Below are positions 18,618 to 27,334 of a DNA stretch of 64,000 bases, in pieces; position 1 is the first letter of the stretch, and each line of letters opens with the position of its first letter. This DNA is from Algiphilus sp965216485 (lineage in GTDB: Bacteria > Pseudomonadota > Gammaproteobacteria > Nevskiales > Nevskiaceae): positions 992,001 to 1,056,000 of the forward strand of contig NZ_OZ244162.1 of NCBI RefSeq assembly GCF_965216485.1, read 5' to 3'. The notes under the pieces were generated by a model. That model did not search any database and had not been told where the DNA came from. It saw only the letters and a program-made list of their open reading frames with translations. The position numbers and the translations under genes were made by a program.

Positions 18618-19263
18618 GCGCGACCCAGGAGTCCTGCTGATCGTGTCTGCGCCCAGTGGCGGAGGCAAGAGCACGCTGACCCGGCACTATGTGGAACAGA
18701 GTGCAACCACCGACCGCCCGGCGGCGCTGTCGGTGTCCTACACCACGCGGACGCCGCGGCCGGGTGAAATCAATGGCGTGCACTATCACTTCGTCGACGA
18801 CGAGCAGTTCGACGAGATGATTGCCGAGCACGCCTTCATCGAGCACGCGGAAGTATTTGGCCGACGCTATGGCACGGGACGCGCGGTGACCGAGACCGAA
18901 CTCGACGCCGGTCGCGACGTGATCCTCGACATCGATTGGCAGGGCGCACGCCAGGTGCGGGCCTGCATGCCGGAGGCGGTGGGTGTCTTCATTCTGCCGC
19001 CGTCGCGGGACGCGCTGGAAGCGCGCCTGCGCGCCCGTGCGCAGGATGCCGACGAAGTCATCGCGCGGCGCATGGCGGCGGCGGCCGACGAGATGCGGCA
19101 CTGCAATGAATACGACTACCTGCTGATCAACGATGACCTGGCGCGTGCCCAGGCCGACTTTGCCGCCATCGCCCGCGCGGCGCGTTCGCGCAGCGCCGTC
19201 GTGCAGCGCCACCACACGGCACTCATCGAGGAGCTTCTGGCCAGCGGCAGCGCGAAGGGGTAA
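18610..19263 (+). CDS. gmk: Guanylate kinase
   Basis: The 217-residue enzyme phosphorylates GMP to GDP. It has the P-loop SAPSGGGKST, the GMP-binding VSYTTRTPRPGEINGVHYHF and the DIDWQGARQV segment. The start is a TTG at 18610 that overlaps the yicC stop, giving MSERDPGVLLIVSAPSG; no in-frame ATG or GTG precedes the P-loop at a sensible distance. A weak start inside the upstream gene suggests translational coupling to yicC. Guanylate kinase feeds GTP metabolism, next to rpoZ and spoT. Confidence 0.95.
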   Translation: MSERDPGVLLIVSAPSGGGKSTLTRHYVEQSATTDRPAALSVSYTTRTPRPGEINGVHYHFVDDEQFDEMIAEHAFIEHAEVFGRRYGTGRAVTETELDAGRDVILDIDWQGARQVRACMPEAVGVFILPPSRDALEARLRARAQDADEVIARRMAAAADEMRHCNEYDYLLINDDLARAQADFAAIARAARSRSAVVQRHHTALIEELLASGSAKG

Positions 19264-19301
19264 ACTGACAGGCTGTCTATTCACGACACACCGAGAGCAC
19301 C

Positions 19302-19571
19302 ATGGCGCGCGTTACCGTTGAAGATTGTCTGGACCATCTGCCCAATCAGTTCGAGCTCACGCTGGTCGCTGCCAAGCGCGCGCGTCAGCTGACGCGCGGG
19401 GCCGAGGCCCACATCACCTGGGGCAATGACAAGTCCACGGTGGTGGCGCTGCGGGAGATCGCCGAAGGCAAGATCCACAAGGGCGTGCTCGACGAGCAGG
19501 ACCTGCCCGCCGTGTCGGCACCGAAGGTCGAACTCGAAGCCCTCGATCCGCTCGACGCGCTGGACATCTGA
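19302..19571 (+). CDS. rpoZ: RNA polymerase omega subunit
   Basis: This 89-residue omega subunit starts MARVTVEDCLDHLPNQFELT and contains the conserved AKRARQL segment and KSTVVALREIAEG. It aids RNA polymerase assembly and forms part of a ppGpp site on the enzyme. It sits 38 bases after gmk and ahead of spoT, the usual order. Confidence 0.97.
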   Translation: MARVTVEDCLDHLPNQFELTLVAAKRARQLTRGAEAHITWGNDKSTVVALREIAEGKIHKGVLDEQDLPAVSAPKVELEALDPLDALDI

Positions 19572-19857
19572 TCCCCGTCTCGCGGCTCGCGCTCGGCAGC
19601 TCTGGTCCCTCGACCTGGTGCCCGGGCATGAGTCACGTGTACTGAACGCGCCCGGCGTCATCCCGAGACACGCTTTTTTGCCCATCGGGTGATGGGCGCA
19701 CAGGCGCTCCGCACGGCTCCTTTGGCAGGGGCCGCAAGCCCGATCTCGGCGACCTGAAACCGCGCATTGCACGGCTGGCGCTGTGCGCTTTGCCGGCTGG
19801 GTCCACCGCGTGTGACAGCGCTGTCATGGCGCTGCGCCAGCGCCCTATACTGGTGCC
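19572..19857. other. 286-bp intergenic region between rpoZ and spoT
   Basis: No gene is visible. It contains a TTTTTT run (19674-19679) followed by a 7-bp hairpin GCCCATC/GATGGGC (19680-19697), the reverse of terminator order on the plus strand. A candidate promoter for spoT lies at the 3' end. Confidence 0.5.
19846..19851 (+). promoter_or_regulatory. -10 candidate (TATACT) directly before spoT
   Basis: TATACT ends six bases before the spoT ATG, so a standard start of transcription would fall on or next to the A of the start codon, giving a leaderless mRNA. No Shine-Dalgarno sequence is present in this interval, which fits. The -35 is weak (CTGTCA at 19821-19826, 19-base spacer). Confidence 0.4.
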
Positions 19858-22041
19858 ATGACCCGTCAGCAACTGCCCGTCATCGGCCGCATCGGCAATG
19901 CGCTGCGCGCGCAGCGCGTGGCCCGCACCTTCGGTATCGACGCACTGGCCCGTGTGCTCGAAACCTACATGACGGCAGACCAGGTGGACGAAGTGCGCCG
20001 TGCCCACGCGCTGGGACAGCAGGTGCATTCCGGCCAGATGCGCAGTTCGGGTGAACCCTACATCTATCATCCGCTGGCGGTGGCGCGCATTCTCGCCGAG
20101 ATGCGGCTGGATCACGTCACGATCATTGCTGCCATCCTGCACGACGCCATCGAAGATACGGAGGTCACCAAGGAAGAACTGGCCGCGGATTTCGGCGACG
20201 ATGTCGCCGAGCTGGTCGATGGCGTCTCCAAGTTCGATCGCGCCGAAGGGGTTTCGCGCGCGCAGGCGCAGGCGGAGTCGGTGCGCAAGCTGCTGATGGC
20301 GATGACCAAGGACCTGCGGGTCATCCTGATCAAGCTCGCGGATCGGCTACACAACATGCGCACCCTGGGTGCCATGGAGGACAAGAAGCGGCGGCGCAAG
20401 GCGCGCGAAACGCTGGAGGTCTACGCCCCCATTGCGCATCGTCTCGGCATCCATTTCCTGCGTGTGGAACTGGAGGAGCTCGCCTTCCAGAACCTCTATC
20501 CGCAGCGCTACCGCGTCATCGAACGCTCCGTCCGCCAGCAGCTTGGCAACTCGCGCAAGACCATCGCCGAGATCGAGGGCAGGCTTGCCCGTGCCCTGCG
20601 CGACGAGGGCATCGGTGCCACGGTGGTCGGTCGCCAGAAGAATCTCTACAGCATCTACGAAAAGATGCGGCGCAAGAAGCTCAAGTTGCCATCGGTGATG
20701 GACATTCTCGGCTTCCGCGTCATCGTCTCGAAGGTGGACGAGTGCTATCGCGCCCTCGGCATGGTGCACCACATCTACCGGCCGATTTCCGAATTGTTCA
20801 ACGACTACATCGCCAACCCGAAGAGCAACGGCTACCAGAGCCTGCACACCACCTGCATGGGGCCGCACGGGCGCAAGATCGAGGTGCAGATCCGCACCCG
20901 CGAAATGCACCACATCGCGGAGAGCGGTATCGCCGCGCACTGGCAGTACAAGCTGGGCGCCAGCGGTCAGCAGAATGCGCCCGAAACGCGCGCGCGCGAG
21001 TGGCTGTCATCGCTGTTCGAGTTGCAGGATTCAGCCGCGGCGGTCGATTTCTTCGAGACCGTGAAGATCGACCTCTTCCCGGACGAGGTCTACGTCTTCA
21101 CCCCCAAGGGCAAGATCCTGCGCATGCCGCGCGGCGCCACCGCTGTGGACTTCGCCTACGCGGTGCATTCCGAACTGGGCGACCGCTGCGTGGCGGCGCG
21201 CATCGATCAACAGCTCGAGCCCTTGTCGGCAGAGTTGCAGAACGGCCAGACGGTGGAAATCATCACCGCCCGTCATGCTCAGCCCAATGCCGCCTGGCTG
21301 AACTTCGTGAAGACGGCCAAGGCGCGCTCCTCCATCCGCCACTATCTGCGCAACCAGCGCACCGACGAGGCCATTCGCCTCGGCAAGCGGCTACTGGAAC
21401 GCGCCATCCGCGGCCTGGACCTGACGGGCAACGTGCTGCGCGGCGAGGCCGTGGAGCGCGTGCTGGAGCTGTACAAGCTCGACGATCTCGAAGCGCTCTA
21501 TGCCGAGATCGGCCTCGGCAAGCGCTTGGCGCCGGTGGTCGCGCGTCACTTCGTGCCCGAGTCGGAAGCCGAATCGGCGCAGGGTGATCGCGACGGACCG
21601 GCGCTCGCGGTACAGGGCACCGAAGGCCTGGTGCTCAATTACGGCAAGTGCTGCCATCCGCTGCCCGGCGATGAAATTCGCGGTCATGTCAGCGCTGGAC
21701 GCGGCCTGATCATTCATCGCTCGCAGTGCCGCGAAGCCATGCACGGTGTGCGTGCCGCTCCGCAGGACTGGATTCCGCTGGTCTGGTCCGAGGAAGTGGA
21801 GGGCCACTTCGGCGCCGAGCTGCGTGTGAAGGCGCTCAACGAGCGCGGTGCCCTGGCAGCCATTGCTGCCGAAATCGCATCGGCGGATTCCTCGATCGAG
21901 AATGTGCAGATGAGCGACCGCCACGACGACGAATCGGCGGATATCCGTTTCGTCATCGCGGTACGCAATCGCACCCACCTGGCGCAGGTGTTGCGGCGGG
22001 TGCGCCGCCTGGCGGTGGTGGCCCGCGCCTGGCGGACCTGA
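19858..22041 (+). CDS. spoT: Bifunctional (p)ppGpp synthetase/hydrolase
   Basis: The 727-residue protein has an intact hydrolase HD domain (YIYHPLAVARILAEM, ILHDAIEDT with His95-Asp96), a synthetase domain with NGYQSLHTTCMG and IEVQIRTREMHHIAE, a TGS domain (VYVFTPKGKILRMPRGATAV), and a C-terminal ACT domain. The preserved HD motif distinguishes it from RelA, whose hydrolase is dead. It makes and destroys the stringent-response alarmone under starvation. Its place after gmk and rpoZ is the classic spoT locus. ATG 19858 is the only start that keeps the full N-terminal domain, yet it lacks a ribosome-binding site. Confidence 0.95.
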   Translation: MTRQQLPVIGRIGNALRAQRVARTFGIDALARVLETYMTADQVDEVRRAHALGQQVHSGQMRSSGEPYIYHPLAVARILAEMRLDHVTIIAAILHDAIEDTEVTKEELAADFGDDVAELVDGVSKFDRAEGVSRAQAQAESVRKLLMAMTKDLRVILIKLADRLHNMRTLGAMEDKKRRRKARETLEVYAPIAHRLGIHFLRVELEELAFQNLYPQRYRVIERSVRQQLGNSRKTIAEIEGRLARALRDEGIGATVVGRQKNLYSIYEKMRRKKLKLPSVMDILGFRVIVSKVDECYRALGMVHHIYRPISELFNDYIANPKSNGYQSLHTTCMGPHGRKIEVQIRTREMHHIAESGIAAHWQYKLGASGQQNAPETRAREWLSSLFELQDSAAAVDFFETVKIDLFPDEVYVFTPKGKILRMPRGATAVDFAYAVHSELGDRCVAARIDQQLEPLSAELQNGQTVEIITARHAQPNAAWLNFVKTAKARSSIRHYLRNQRTDEAIRLGKRLLERAIRGLDLTGNVLRGEAVERVLELYKLDDLEALYAEIGLGKRLAPVVARHFVPESEAESAQGDRDGPALAVQGTEGLVLNYGKCCHPLPGDEIRGHVSAGRGLIIHRSQCREAMHGVRAAPQDWIPLVWSEEVEGHFGAELRVKALNERGALAAIAAEIASADSSIENVQMSDRHDDESADIRFVIAVRNRTHLAQVLRRVRRLAVVARAWRT

Positions 22042-22056
22042 ATCCTGCTCGCACGC

Positions 22057-22062
22057 TATATT
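22057..22062 (+). promoter_or_regulatory. -10 candidate (TATATT) for ridA-recG
   Basis: TATATT lies 31 bases before the ridA ATG in the short spoT-ridA gap. The -35 region (GACCTG, 16-base spacer) is poor, so this is at most a weak internal promoter within the run. Confidence 0.3.
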
Positions 22063-22092
22063 CGGCGCGATCATTCACAGGGAGCCATCCGC

Positions 22093-22491
22093 ATGGGCGC
22101 TGAGACAGTGCGCGAGATCATTCACACCGACCAGGCGCCGAAGGCCATTGGCAGCTACTCGCAAGCGGTGCGCTGTGGGCAGACCGTCTATCTGTCCGGC
22201 CAGATTCCGCTCGATCCGGCCACCATGACGCTCGACAACGCCAGCATCGACGACGAAATCCGTCGTGTTTTCGCCAATCTCGGCGCCGTGGTCAAGGCCG
22301 CTGGCGGCCGTCTGGATCAGATCGCGAAGCTCAATCTCTACCTCACTGATCTGGGCGATTTCGAGCGCGTCAACGCGATCATGGCGGAAGTCTTCCCCGA
22401 ACCCTTCCCCGCGCGCGCCGCCGTCGGCGTGGCGGCGTTGCCCAAGGGGGCACGCTTCGAAGCCGAGGGCGTGCTGGTCCTCGACGCCTAA
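22093..22491 (+). CDS. ridA: RidA family enamine/imine deaminase
   Basis: The 132-residue protein shows the RidA/YjgF signature: QAPKAIGSYSQAVRCGQTVYLSGQ, then the RVFANLGAVVKAAGG helix and a late ARAAVGVAALPKGARFE containing the catalytic Arg. RidA hydrolyses reactive 2-aminoacrylate made by PLP enzymes such as threonine dehydratase. CAGGGAG precedes the ATG. The spoT-ridA-recG order is common outside enterics. Confidence 0.95.
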   Translation: MGAETVREIIHTDQAPKAIGSYSQAVRCGQTVYLSGQIPLDPATMTLDNASIDDEIRRVFANLGAVVKAAGGRLDQIAKLNLYLTDLGDFERVNAIMAEVFPEPFPARAAVGVAALPKGARFEAEGVLVLDA

Positions 22492-22501
22492 GCGCGCGCC
22501 C

Positions 22502-24571
22502 GTGATCACGCTCGACGCCGCAGTCGTCGAGCTGCCAGGCGTCGGCAAGGCGTTGGCAGACAAGCTGGCCGGCCTTGGCATCGAGCGCATCGCCGATCTG
22601 GTGCTGCACCTGCCGCTGCGCTACGAGGATCGCAGCCGGCTGCAGCGCGTGGCCATGCTGCGGCACAACGCCACGGCGCAGGTGGCGCTGCGCGTGCTCG
22701 ACGCAGATACCCGGTCGGGCCCGCGTCGGCAGCTGCGCGTGCACTGCGAGGACGTGGAAGGCCACACGCTGCTGCTGCGCTTCTTTCATTTCCGCAATGC
22801 GCAGACGAGCGGCTTCCAGCCGGGTTCGGGTGTCCGCGTCTTCGGCACGGCGCGGGCGACCCCGGCGGGATGGGAAATGGTGCATCCCGAGTACCGCCTC
22901 TTTCCCGCCATCGAGGCGGTCCGTGCCGAGGGGGTATTGGCGCCGGTCTACCCGTTGACGGCGGGCATCACGCAGGCGCGTATCCGCGCGCTGGTGGACA
23001 AGGCGCTGGCCTGCGCCGACACGGATCCGCGCTGGACGCAGTCCCCGTCCGCACTGGCCGCGCCACCGACCCTGGAAGCGCTGCGATGCCTGCATCAACC
23101 GCGCAACGCTGACGAGGCGGCTGCCATGGAGGCCGGACAGCATCCGGCGCAGCGTCACCTGGCCCGGGAAGAGCTGCTGGCGCACCAGCTCAGCCTGCGC
23201 ATGGTCAAGCAGCGTGCCCGCCAGTTTCGCGCGCCCGCCATCGAAGGGGTGCGGCAGGCACGCGTCGTGCTGGCCGAGCACCTCGGCTTCGCGCTGACCG
23301 GTGCCCAGCAGCGCGTCATCGACGAGATCGGCGAGGATCTCGCCTCGGCGCAGCCCATGCTGCGGCTGGTGCAGGGCGATGTCGGTTCCGGCAAGACCGT
23401 GGTCGCGGCTGCGGCCATGCTGGCCGCCGCCCGTGCCGGTTGGCAGTCGGCCATGATGGCGCCCACCGAACTGCTGGCCGAGCAGCACGCACGCACATTG
23501 TCGGACTGGCTGGCGCCGCTGGGCGTCGATGTCGTGCTGCTCACCGGCCGGCAAAACAAGACCGAGCGCACCGACAGCCAGGCCCGTCTGGCCAGCGGCC
23601 GCGTGCAGGTGGCGGTGGGAACGCACGCCCTGTTCCAGTCCGATACTGCCTTTCACGCCCTCGGCCTGGTCGTTGTCGACGAGCAGCACCGTTTCGGCGT
23701 GCGCCAGCGCCTCGCGCTGCGCGACAAGGCAGCAGCGGACTGCCGCCCGCATCAGCTCGTGATGACCGCGACCCCCATCCCACGCACACTGGCGCAGACC
23801 GCCTATGCCGATCTCGATCTATCGGTCATCGACGAACTGCCACCGGGGCGGACGCCGGTGGTCACCGCAGCTGTCTCCAACACCCGGCGTGAGGCGGTGG
23901 TCGAGCGGCTGCGCGAGGCGCTGGCGCACGGGCGGCAGGCCTACTGGGTCTGCACCCTGATCGAGGACAGCGAGCAGCTTGCGGCACAGGCCGCCGAAGA
24001 GGCCGCCGAGCTGCTGCAGTCCAGTCTGCCCGAGGTGCGCATTGGCTTGGCGCATGGCCGGATGAAGGCCAATGACAAGCAGGCGGTCATGCGCGCCTTC
24101 AAGGCGGGGGAACTGCAGGTGCTGGTGGCGACGACCGTCATCGAGGTCGGTGTCGACGTCCCCAACGCCTCGATCATGGTGATCGAGAATGCCGAGCGCC
24201 TTGGTTTGTCCCAGTTGCATCAGCTGCGCGGCCGGGTGGGGCGTGGTCACACCGAAAGCCAGTGTCTTCTGATGTATCAGCCGCCGCTGGGCGAGGCTGC
24301 GCGCGAGCGCTTGGACGTCATGCGACGCACGCATTCCGGCTTCGACATTGCCGAAAAGGATCTGGCGCTGCGTGGACCGGGCGAGCTGCTGGGTCGTCGG
24401 CAGACTGGCGTGGTTGGCCTGAAGGTGGCGGATCCGGTGCGCGATGCCGACCTGCTACCCGAAATGATCACGCTGGCCGAGGCGATGCTGGCGGACGATG
24501 CCGAGCAGACACTGGTTCAGACCCTGGTGACGCGGTGGGTGGGCGATGTGCAGCGCTATGGCCAGGTTTGA
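22502..24571 (+). CDS. recG: ATP-dependent DNA helicase RecG
   Basis: RecG rescues stalled replication forks and branch-migrates Holliday junctions. The 689-residue protein (E. coli 693) has an N-terminal wedge domain, Walker A QGDVGSGKTVVAAAA, the DEQH box VVVDEQHRFGVRQR, and helicase motifs TATPIPRTLA and QLHQLRGRVGRG. The start is GTG 22502 (MITLDAAVVELPGVGKALA), ten bases after the ridA stop with no ribosome-binding site of its own, so coupling to ridA is likely. A much longer upstream frame overlaps ridA and is not RecG-like. Confidence 0.95.
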   Translation: MITLDAAVVELPGVGKALADKLAGLGIERIADLVLHLPLRYEDRSRLQRVAMLRHNATAQVALRVLDADTRSGPRRQLRVHCEDVEGHTLLLRFFHFRNAQTSGFQPGSGVRVFGTARATPAGWEMVHPEYRLFPAIEAVRAEGVLAPVYPLTAGITQARIRALVDKALACADTDPRWTQSPSALAAPPTLEALRCLHQPRNADEAAAMEAGQHPAQRHLAREELLAHQLSLRMVKQRARQFRAPAIEGVRQARVVLAEHLGFALTGAQQRVIDEIGEDLASAQPMLRLVQGDVGSGKTVVAAAAMLAAARAGWQSAMMAPTELLAEQHARTLSDWLAPLGVDVVLLTGRQNKTERTDSQARLASGRVQVAVGTHALFQSDTAFHALGLVVVDEQHRFGVRQRLALRDKAAADCRPHQLVMTATPIPRTLAQTAYADLDLSVIDELPPGRTPVVTAAVSNTRREAVVERLREALAHGRQAYWVCTLIEDSEQLAAQAAEEAAELLQSSLPEVRIGLAHGRMKANDKQAVMRAFKAGELQVLVATTVIEVGVDVPNASIMVIENAERLGLSQLHQLRGRVGRGHTESQCLLMYQPPLGEAARERLDVMRRTHSGFDIAEKDLALRGPGELLGRRQTGVVGLKVADPVRDADLLPEMITLAEAMLADDAEQTLVQTLVTRWVGDVQRYGQV

Positions 24572-24606
24572 GTCCACGTCGGCTGCAACCGGCGCGGCGC
24601 TGCGCA

Positions 24607-24612
24607 TACACT
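24607..24612 (+). promoter_or_regulatory. -10 candidate (TACACT) for ubiA
   Basis: CATACACT lies about 100 bases before the ubiA GTG, in the 138-base gap after recG. No clear -35 was found. Confidence 0.25.
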
Positions 24613-24709
24613 GACGGCGCGACACGCGTCCGTACCCGGGCGACCTGCGCCCCGAGGCGCGGTCGGCGTCGCACGCACCCATCCGAACCAGCCACTCCCC
24701 AGGAGCTTC

Positions 24710-25573
24710 GTGGACACCTTGCGCGCCTATGTCGAGCTGATGCGGCTGCACAAGCCGGTGGGCATCTGGCTGCTGCTGTGGCCGGTGTGCTGGTCACTGT
24801 GGATGGCCGCGGAAGGGCTGCCTCCGCTGCATCTGCTGTTGATCTTCGTCGCTGGCACCGTGGTCATGCGCTCCGCCGGCTGCGTGATCAACGACATTGC
24901 CGACCGCCATATCGACCCGCACGTGGCGCGTACCGCGCAGCGCCCACTTGCCGCCGGCCGCGTGCGTACTTCGGAAGCGCTACGCCTCTTTGTCGGCCTT
25001 TGCCTGCTCGCCCTTGGGTTGGTGATGATGACCAATCGCGCGACCGTGCTGCTGGCCATCCCTGCAGCGCTGCTCGCTGCCAGCTACCCCTTCGCCAAGC
25101 GCTTCCATCATCTGCCGCAGGCGCATCTTGGCATTGCCTTTGCCTGGGGCATCCCGATGGCGCAGACCGCGGTGACCGGTAGCGTCGACTGGGGGCTGTG
25201 CGGGTTGCTGATGGCCGCCAGCATCTGCTGGACGCTGGCCTACGACACGTACTACGCCATGGCGGACCGGGAAGAGGATCTGCGCATCGGTGTCCGCTCC
25301 TCAGCCATCCTGTTTGGCCGCTGGGACCGTGTGATCACCGCCGCGCTGCAGGCGCTGAGTGTGCTGCTGCTGGCTGCGGTCGGCGTGTACGCCGACTTGC
25401 ATTGGCCCTTCGCCCTCGGTCTGATAGCGGCGAGTGTCGCGGCCGTCCGCGTGCAATGGCTGATTCGTGAGCGCGAAGCCACACGTTGCCTGCAGGCCTT
25501 CCTGGAAAGTCACTACTTCGGACTGCTTGTGCTCATCGGTCTGGTCGCCGACTATGCCCTGCATGCTGCCTAG
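24710..25573 (+). CDS. ubiA: 4-hydroxybenzoate polyprenyltransferase
   Basis: This integral membrane protein of 287 residues attaches the polyprenyl tail to 4-hydroxybenzoate, the first membrane step of ubiquinone synthesis. The first Asp-rich motif is VINDIADRHIDPHV and the second is MADREEDLRIG, both binding the Mg-diphosphate. The rest is a series of hydrophobic helices, as expected. GTG 24710 is preceded by AGGAG at good spacing. Some genomes pair ubiA with ubiC, but no chorismate lyase gene is seen here. Confidence 0.95.
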   Translation: MDTLRAYVELMRLHKPVGIWLLLWPVCWSLWMAAEGLPPLHLLLIFVAGTVVMRSAGCVINDIADRHIDPHVARTAQRPLAAGRVRTSEALRLFVGLCLLALGLVMMTNRATVLLAIPAALLAASYPFAKRFHHLPQAHLGIAFAWGIPMAQTAVTGSVDWGLCGLLMAASICWTLAYDTYYAMADREEDLRIGVRSSAILFGRWDRVITAALQALSVLLLAAVGVYADLHWPFALGLIAASVAAVRVQWLIREREATRCLQAFLESHYFGLLVLIGLVADYALHAA

Positions 25574-25598
25574 ACTCCTGCCGGGAAGGGACGCCGCC

Positions 25599-26492
25599 AT
25601 GCCGCTGCACCGGGTGTTGATGCTCATGCTGGCTGGACTGCTGAGCGCCTGCGCCCAGCACGTCAATGCCCCCACGCAGGCCACGCCCATGCCGGAGACG
25701 CGCTTTCGCGTGCATGATCCGGAGCGCATCACGCCGGCCGACCGTACCCCGGTACTGCACGCCTACCTTTACACGCCCGTCACCCTTGGCCCGTATCCAA
25801 CCATCGTGGCGATCCCGGGCGGAGAATGGAACGACGGCGACGCCACGGACATGCGCTTTGTCGCTGAGTATCTTGCCCAGCGCGGCTTCGCGGTGGTCGC
25901 CATCGAGCATCGGCCGGCGGCGCAGGGTGGTCTGGACCAGGTGCTGGCCGACCTCCATGCGGGGATGCGATGGATGGTGCGCAACGCGCGCACGCACCGC
26001 CTCGACATGCAGCGCGTCGGTCTGCTCGGTTTTGAAAGCGGCGGGCATCTGGCCGCGCTGCTGGCGCTGGCACAGAACGCGCCCTCTCCGCTCCCCGGGC
26101 TGCCCAGGGACGCCATGCTGCCCGCCATCCGCGCGGTGGTGGCCGGCGGCGCCCCCATGGATCTGACCACCTTCGAGGACACCCCGGGGCTACGCGCCTT
26201 GCTGCCCAATGGCAGCGCAGCCGCCCGGCGCATGGCCTCCCCCGTACATCGCCTGCATGCGGAGGCGCCGCCCTTCTTCCTGTTCCACGGCACGCGCGAC
26301 GCCGAAGTTCCCATCGCCCAGGCGGAGGCCATGACTCAGGCGCTCGGCGACCAAGGCGTGAAGGTGGAGCTCTACCGCATGGAGCTGCGCGGACACACCA
26401 CGACCTATCTGACCGTCACCGGTGCGTTGCAGGCCGCGGCTCAGTTTCTCTGGCGAACCGTGGCTGAGCCCGAATCCGAGGGCGGTCCGTAG
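25599..26492 (+). CDS. Alpha/beta hydrolase (BD-FAE-like esterase), lipoprotein
   Basis: Signal peptide MPLHRVLMLMLAGLLSAC ends in a lipobox, so the 297-residue protein is probably lipid-anchored. The hydrolase core shows AIPGGEWNDGD, a nucleophile elbow LLGFESGGHLAAL, FLFHGTRDAEVP (Asp) and MELRGHTTTYL (His), like acetyl-esterase/BD-FAE proteins. The substrate is unknown. ATG 25599 is preceded by GGGAAGGG. The 3' end overlaps the convergent rsmE by 52 bases, so the last 17 codons also code on the other strand. Confidence 0.85.
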   Translation: MPLHRVLMLMLAGLLSACAQHVNAPTQATPMPETRFRVHDPERITPADRTPVLHAYLYTPVTLGPYPTIVAIPGGEWNDGDATDMRFVAEYLAQRGFAVVAIEHRPAAQGGLDQVLADLHAGMRWMVRNARTHRLDMQRVGLLGFESGGHLAALLALAQNAPSPLPGLPRDAMLPAIRAVVAGGAPMDLTTFEDTPGLRALLPNGSAAARRMASPVHRLHAEAPPFFLFHGTRDAEVPIAQAEAMTQALGDQGVKVELYRMELRGHTTTYLTVTGALQAAAQFLWRTVAEPESEGGP

Positions 26493-27208
26493 TCTCCGAA
26501 GCGTTGCTGCAGCAGCGCGAGCGCCACCATCGGCGCAGTTTCCGTGCGCAAGGTGCGCGGCCCGATCTGCCAACTCTGGAAGCCGGACGCCTCGGCGCGT
26601 CGGATTTCCTCGTCGTTCAGACCGCCCTCCGGCCCGACCAGCAGGGCGACGGAGTCGACGGTGGAGACGGCTTCGATGGGCGCACGTCCGGATTGTGGCG
26701 CCAGTACCAGGCGCAGTGTGGCCGTACACGCATCGAGTATGTCGTCGAGCTTGGCCACGGGCCGTAGCTCCGGAATGCGCAGTCGCCCGGATTGCTCGCA
26801 GGCGGCAATCAGCACACCTTGCCAGTGCGCCTGCTTCTTGGCCCAGCGCTCGGCATCCAGCTTGACGTTGCAGCGCGCCGTCAACACGGGCTGGATGGCA
26901 CTGATGCCGAGCTCGGTCGCCTTCTGCAGGGCCCAGTCCATGCGCTCGCCCTTGCCCACGGCCTGCAGCAGGCTGCTATGCAGCGGTGACTCGGTGTTGG
27001 CTTCGCGCCGCGCCTCGAGCTGGACATGGGCGGCATGGCGCTCCATCTGCGTGATGCGCGCGGCGAACTCGCTGCCTTGTCCGTTGAATACGGTGAGCCG
27101 GTCGCCCACCCGCATGCGCAGCACGCGGGCGACGTGACGGAACGCGGCATCCTCGAGTGCGACGGTGTCGCCTTCCTCGCGCGCCTGGGCCAGATAGATT
27201 CGAGACAT
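26441..27208 (-). CDS. rsmE: 16S rRNA (uracil-1498-N3)-methyltransferase
   Basis: This SPOUT-fold enzyme methylates U1498 of 16S rRNA. The 255-residue protein shows VGKGERMDWALQKATELG, ALLVGPEGGLNDEEI and IGPRTLRTETAPMVAL, the knot and SAM-binding motifs of RsmE. An N-terminal PUA-like domain recognises the RNA. The C-terminal tail after QQRFGDYG is about 15 residues longer than needed and lies in the overlap with the convergent esterase gene. Confidence 0.95.
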   Translation of the reverse strand: MSRIYLAQAREEGDTVALEDAAFRHVARVLRMRVGDRLTVFNGQGSEFAARITQMERHAAHVQLEARREANTESPLHSSLLQAVGKGERMDWALQKATELGISAIQPVLTARCNVKLDAERWAKKQAHWQGVLIAACEQSGRLRIPELRPVAKLDDILDACTATLRLVLAPQSGRAPIEAVSTVDSVALLVGPEGGLNDEEIRRAEASGFQSWQIGPRTLRTETAPMVALALLQQRFGDYGPPSDSGSATVRQRN

Positions 27209-27334
27209 GGATGCAGTCTAGCGTGGCACCAAGACAGGCCCCTGTTGTCTGTATGGTTTCATGCACCGTTCATTGCCGTCGCGCTATATCGAGTGTTCCC
27301 CCGCGACAGTGGCTCGCTCGTCAGGAAGGTCTTC

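Noticed and set aside
19674..19697. T-run and hairpin after rpoZ as a terminator
   Set aside because: The T-run precedes the stem on the plus strand, and the minus strand would have A residues after the stem, so neither direction fits a rho-independent terminator.
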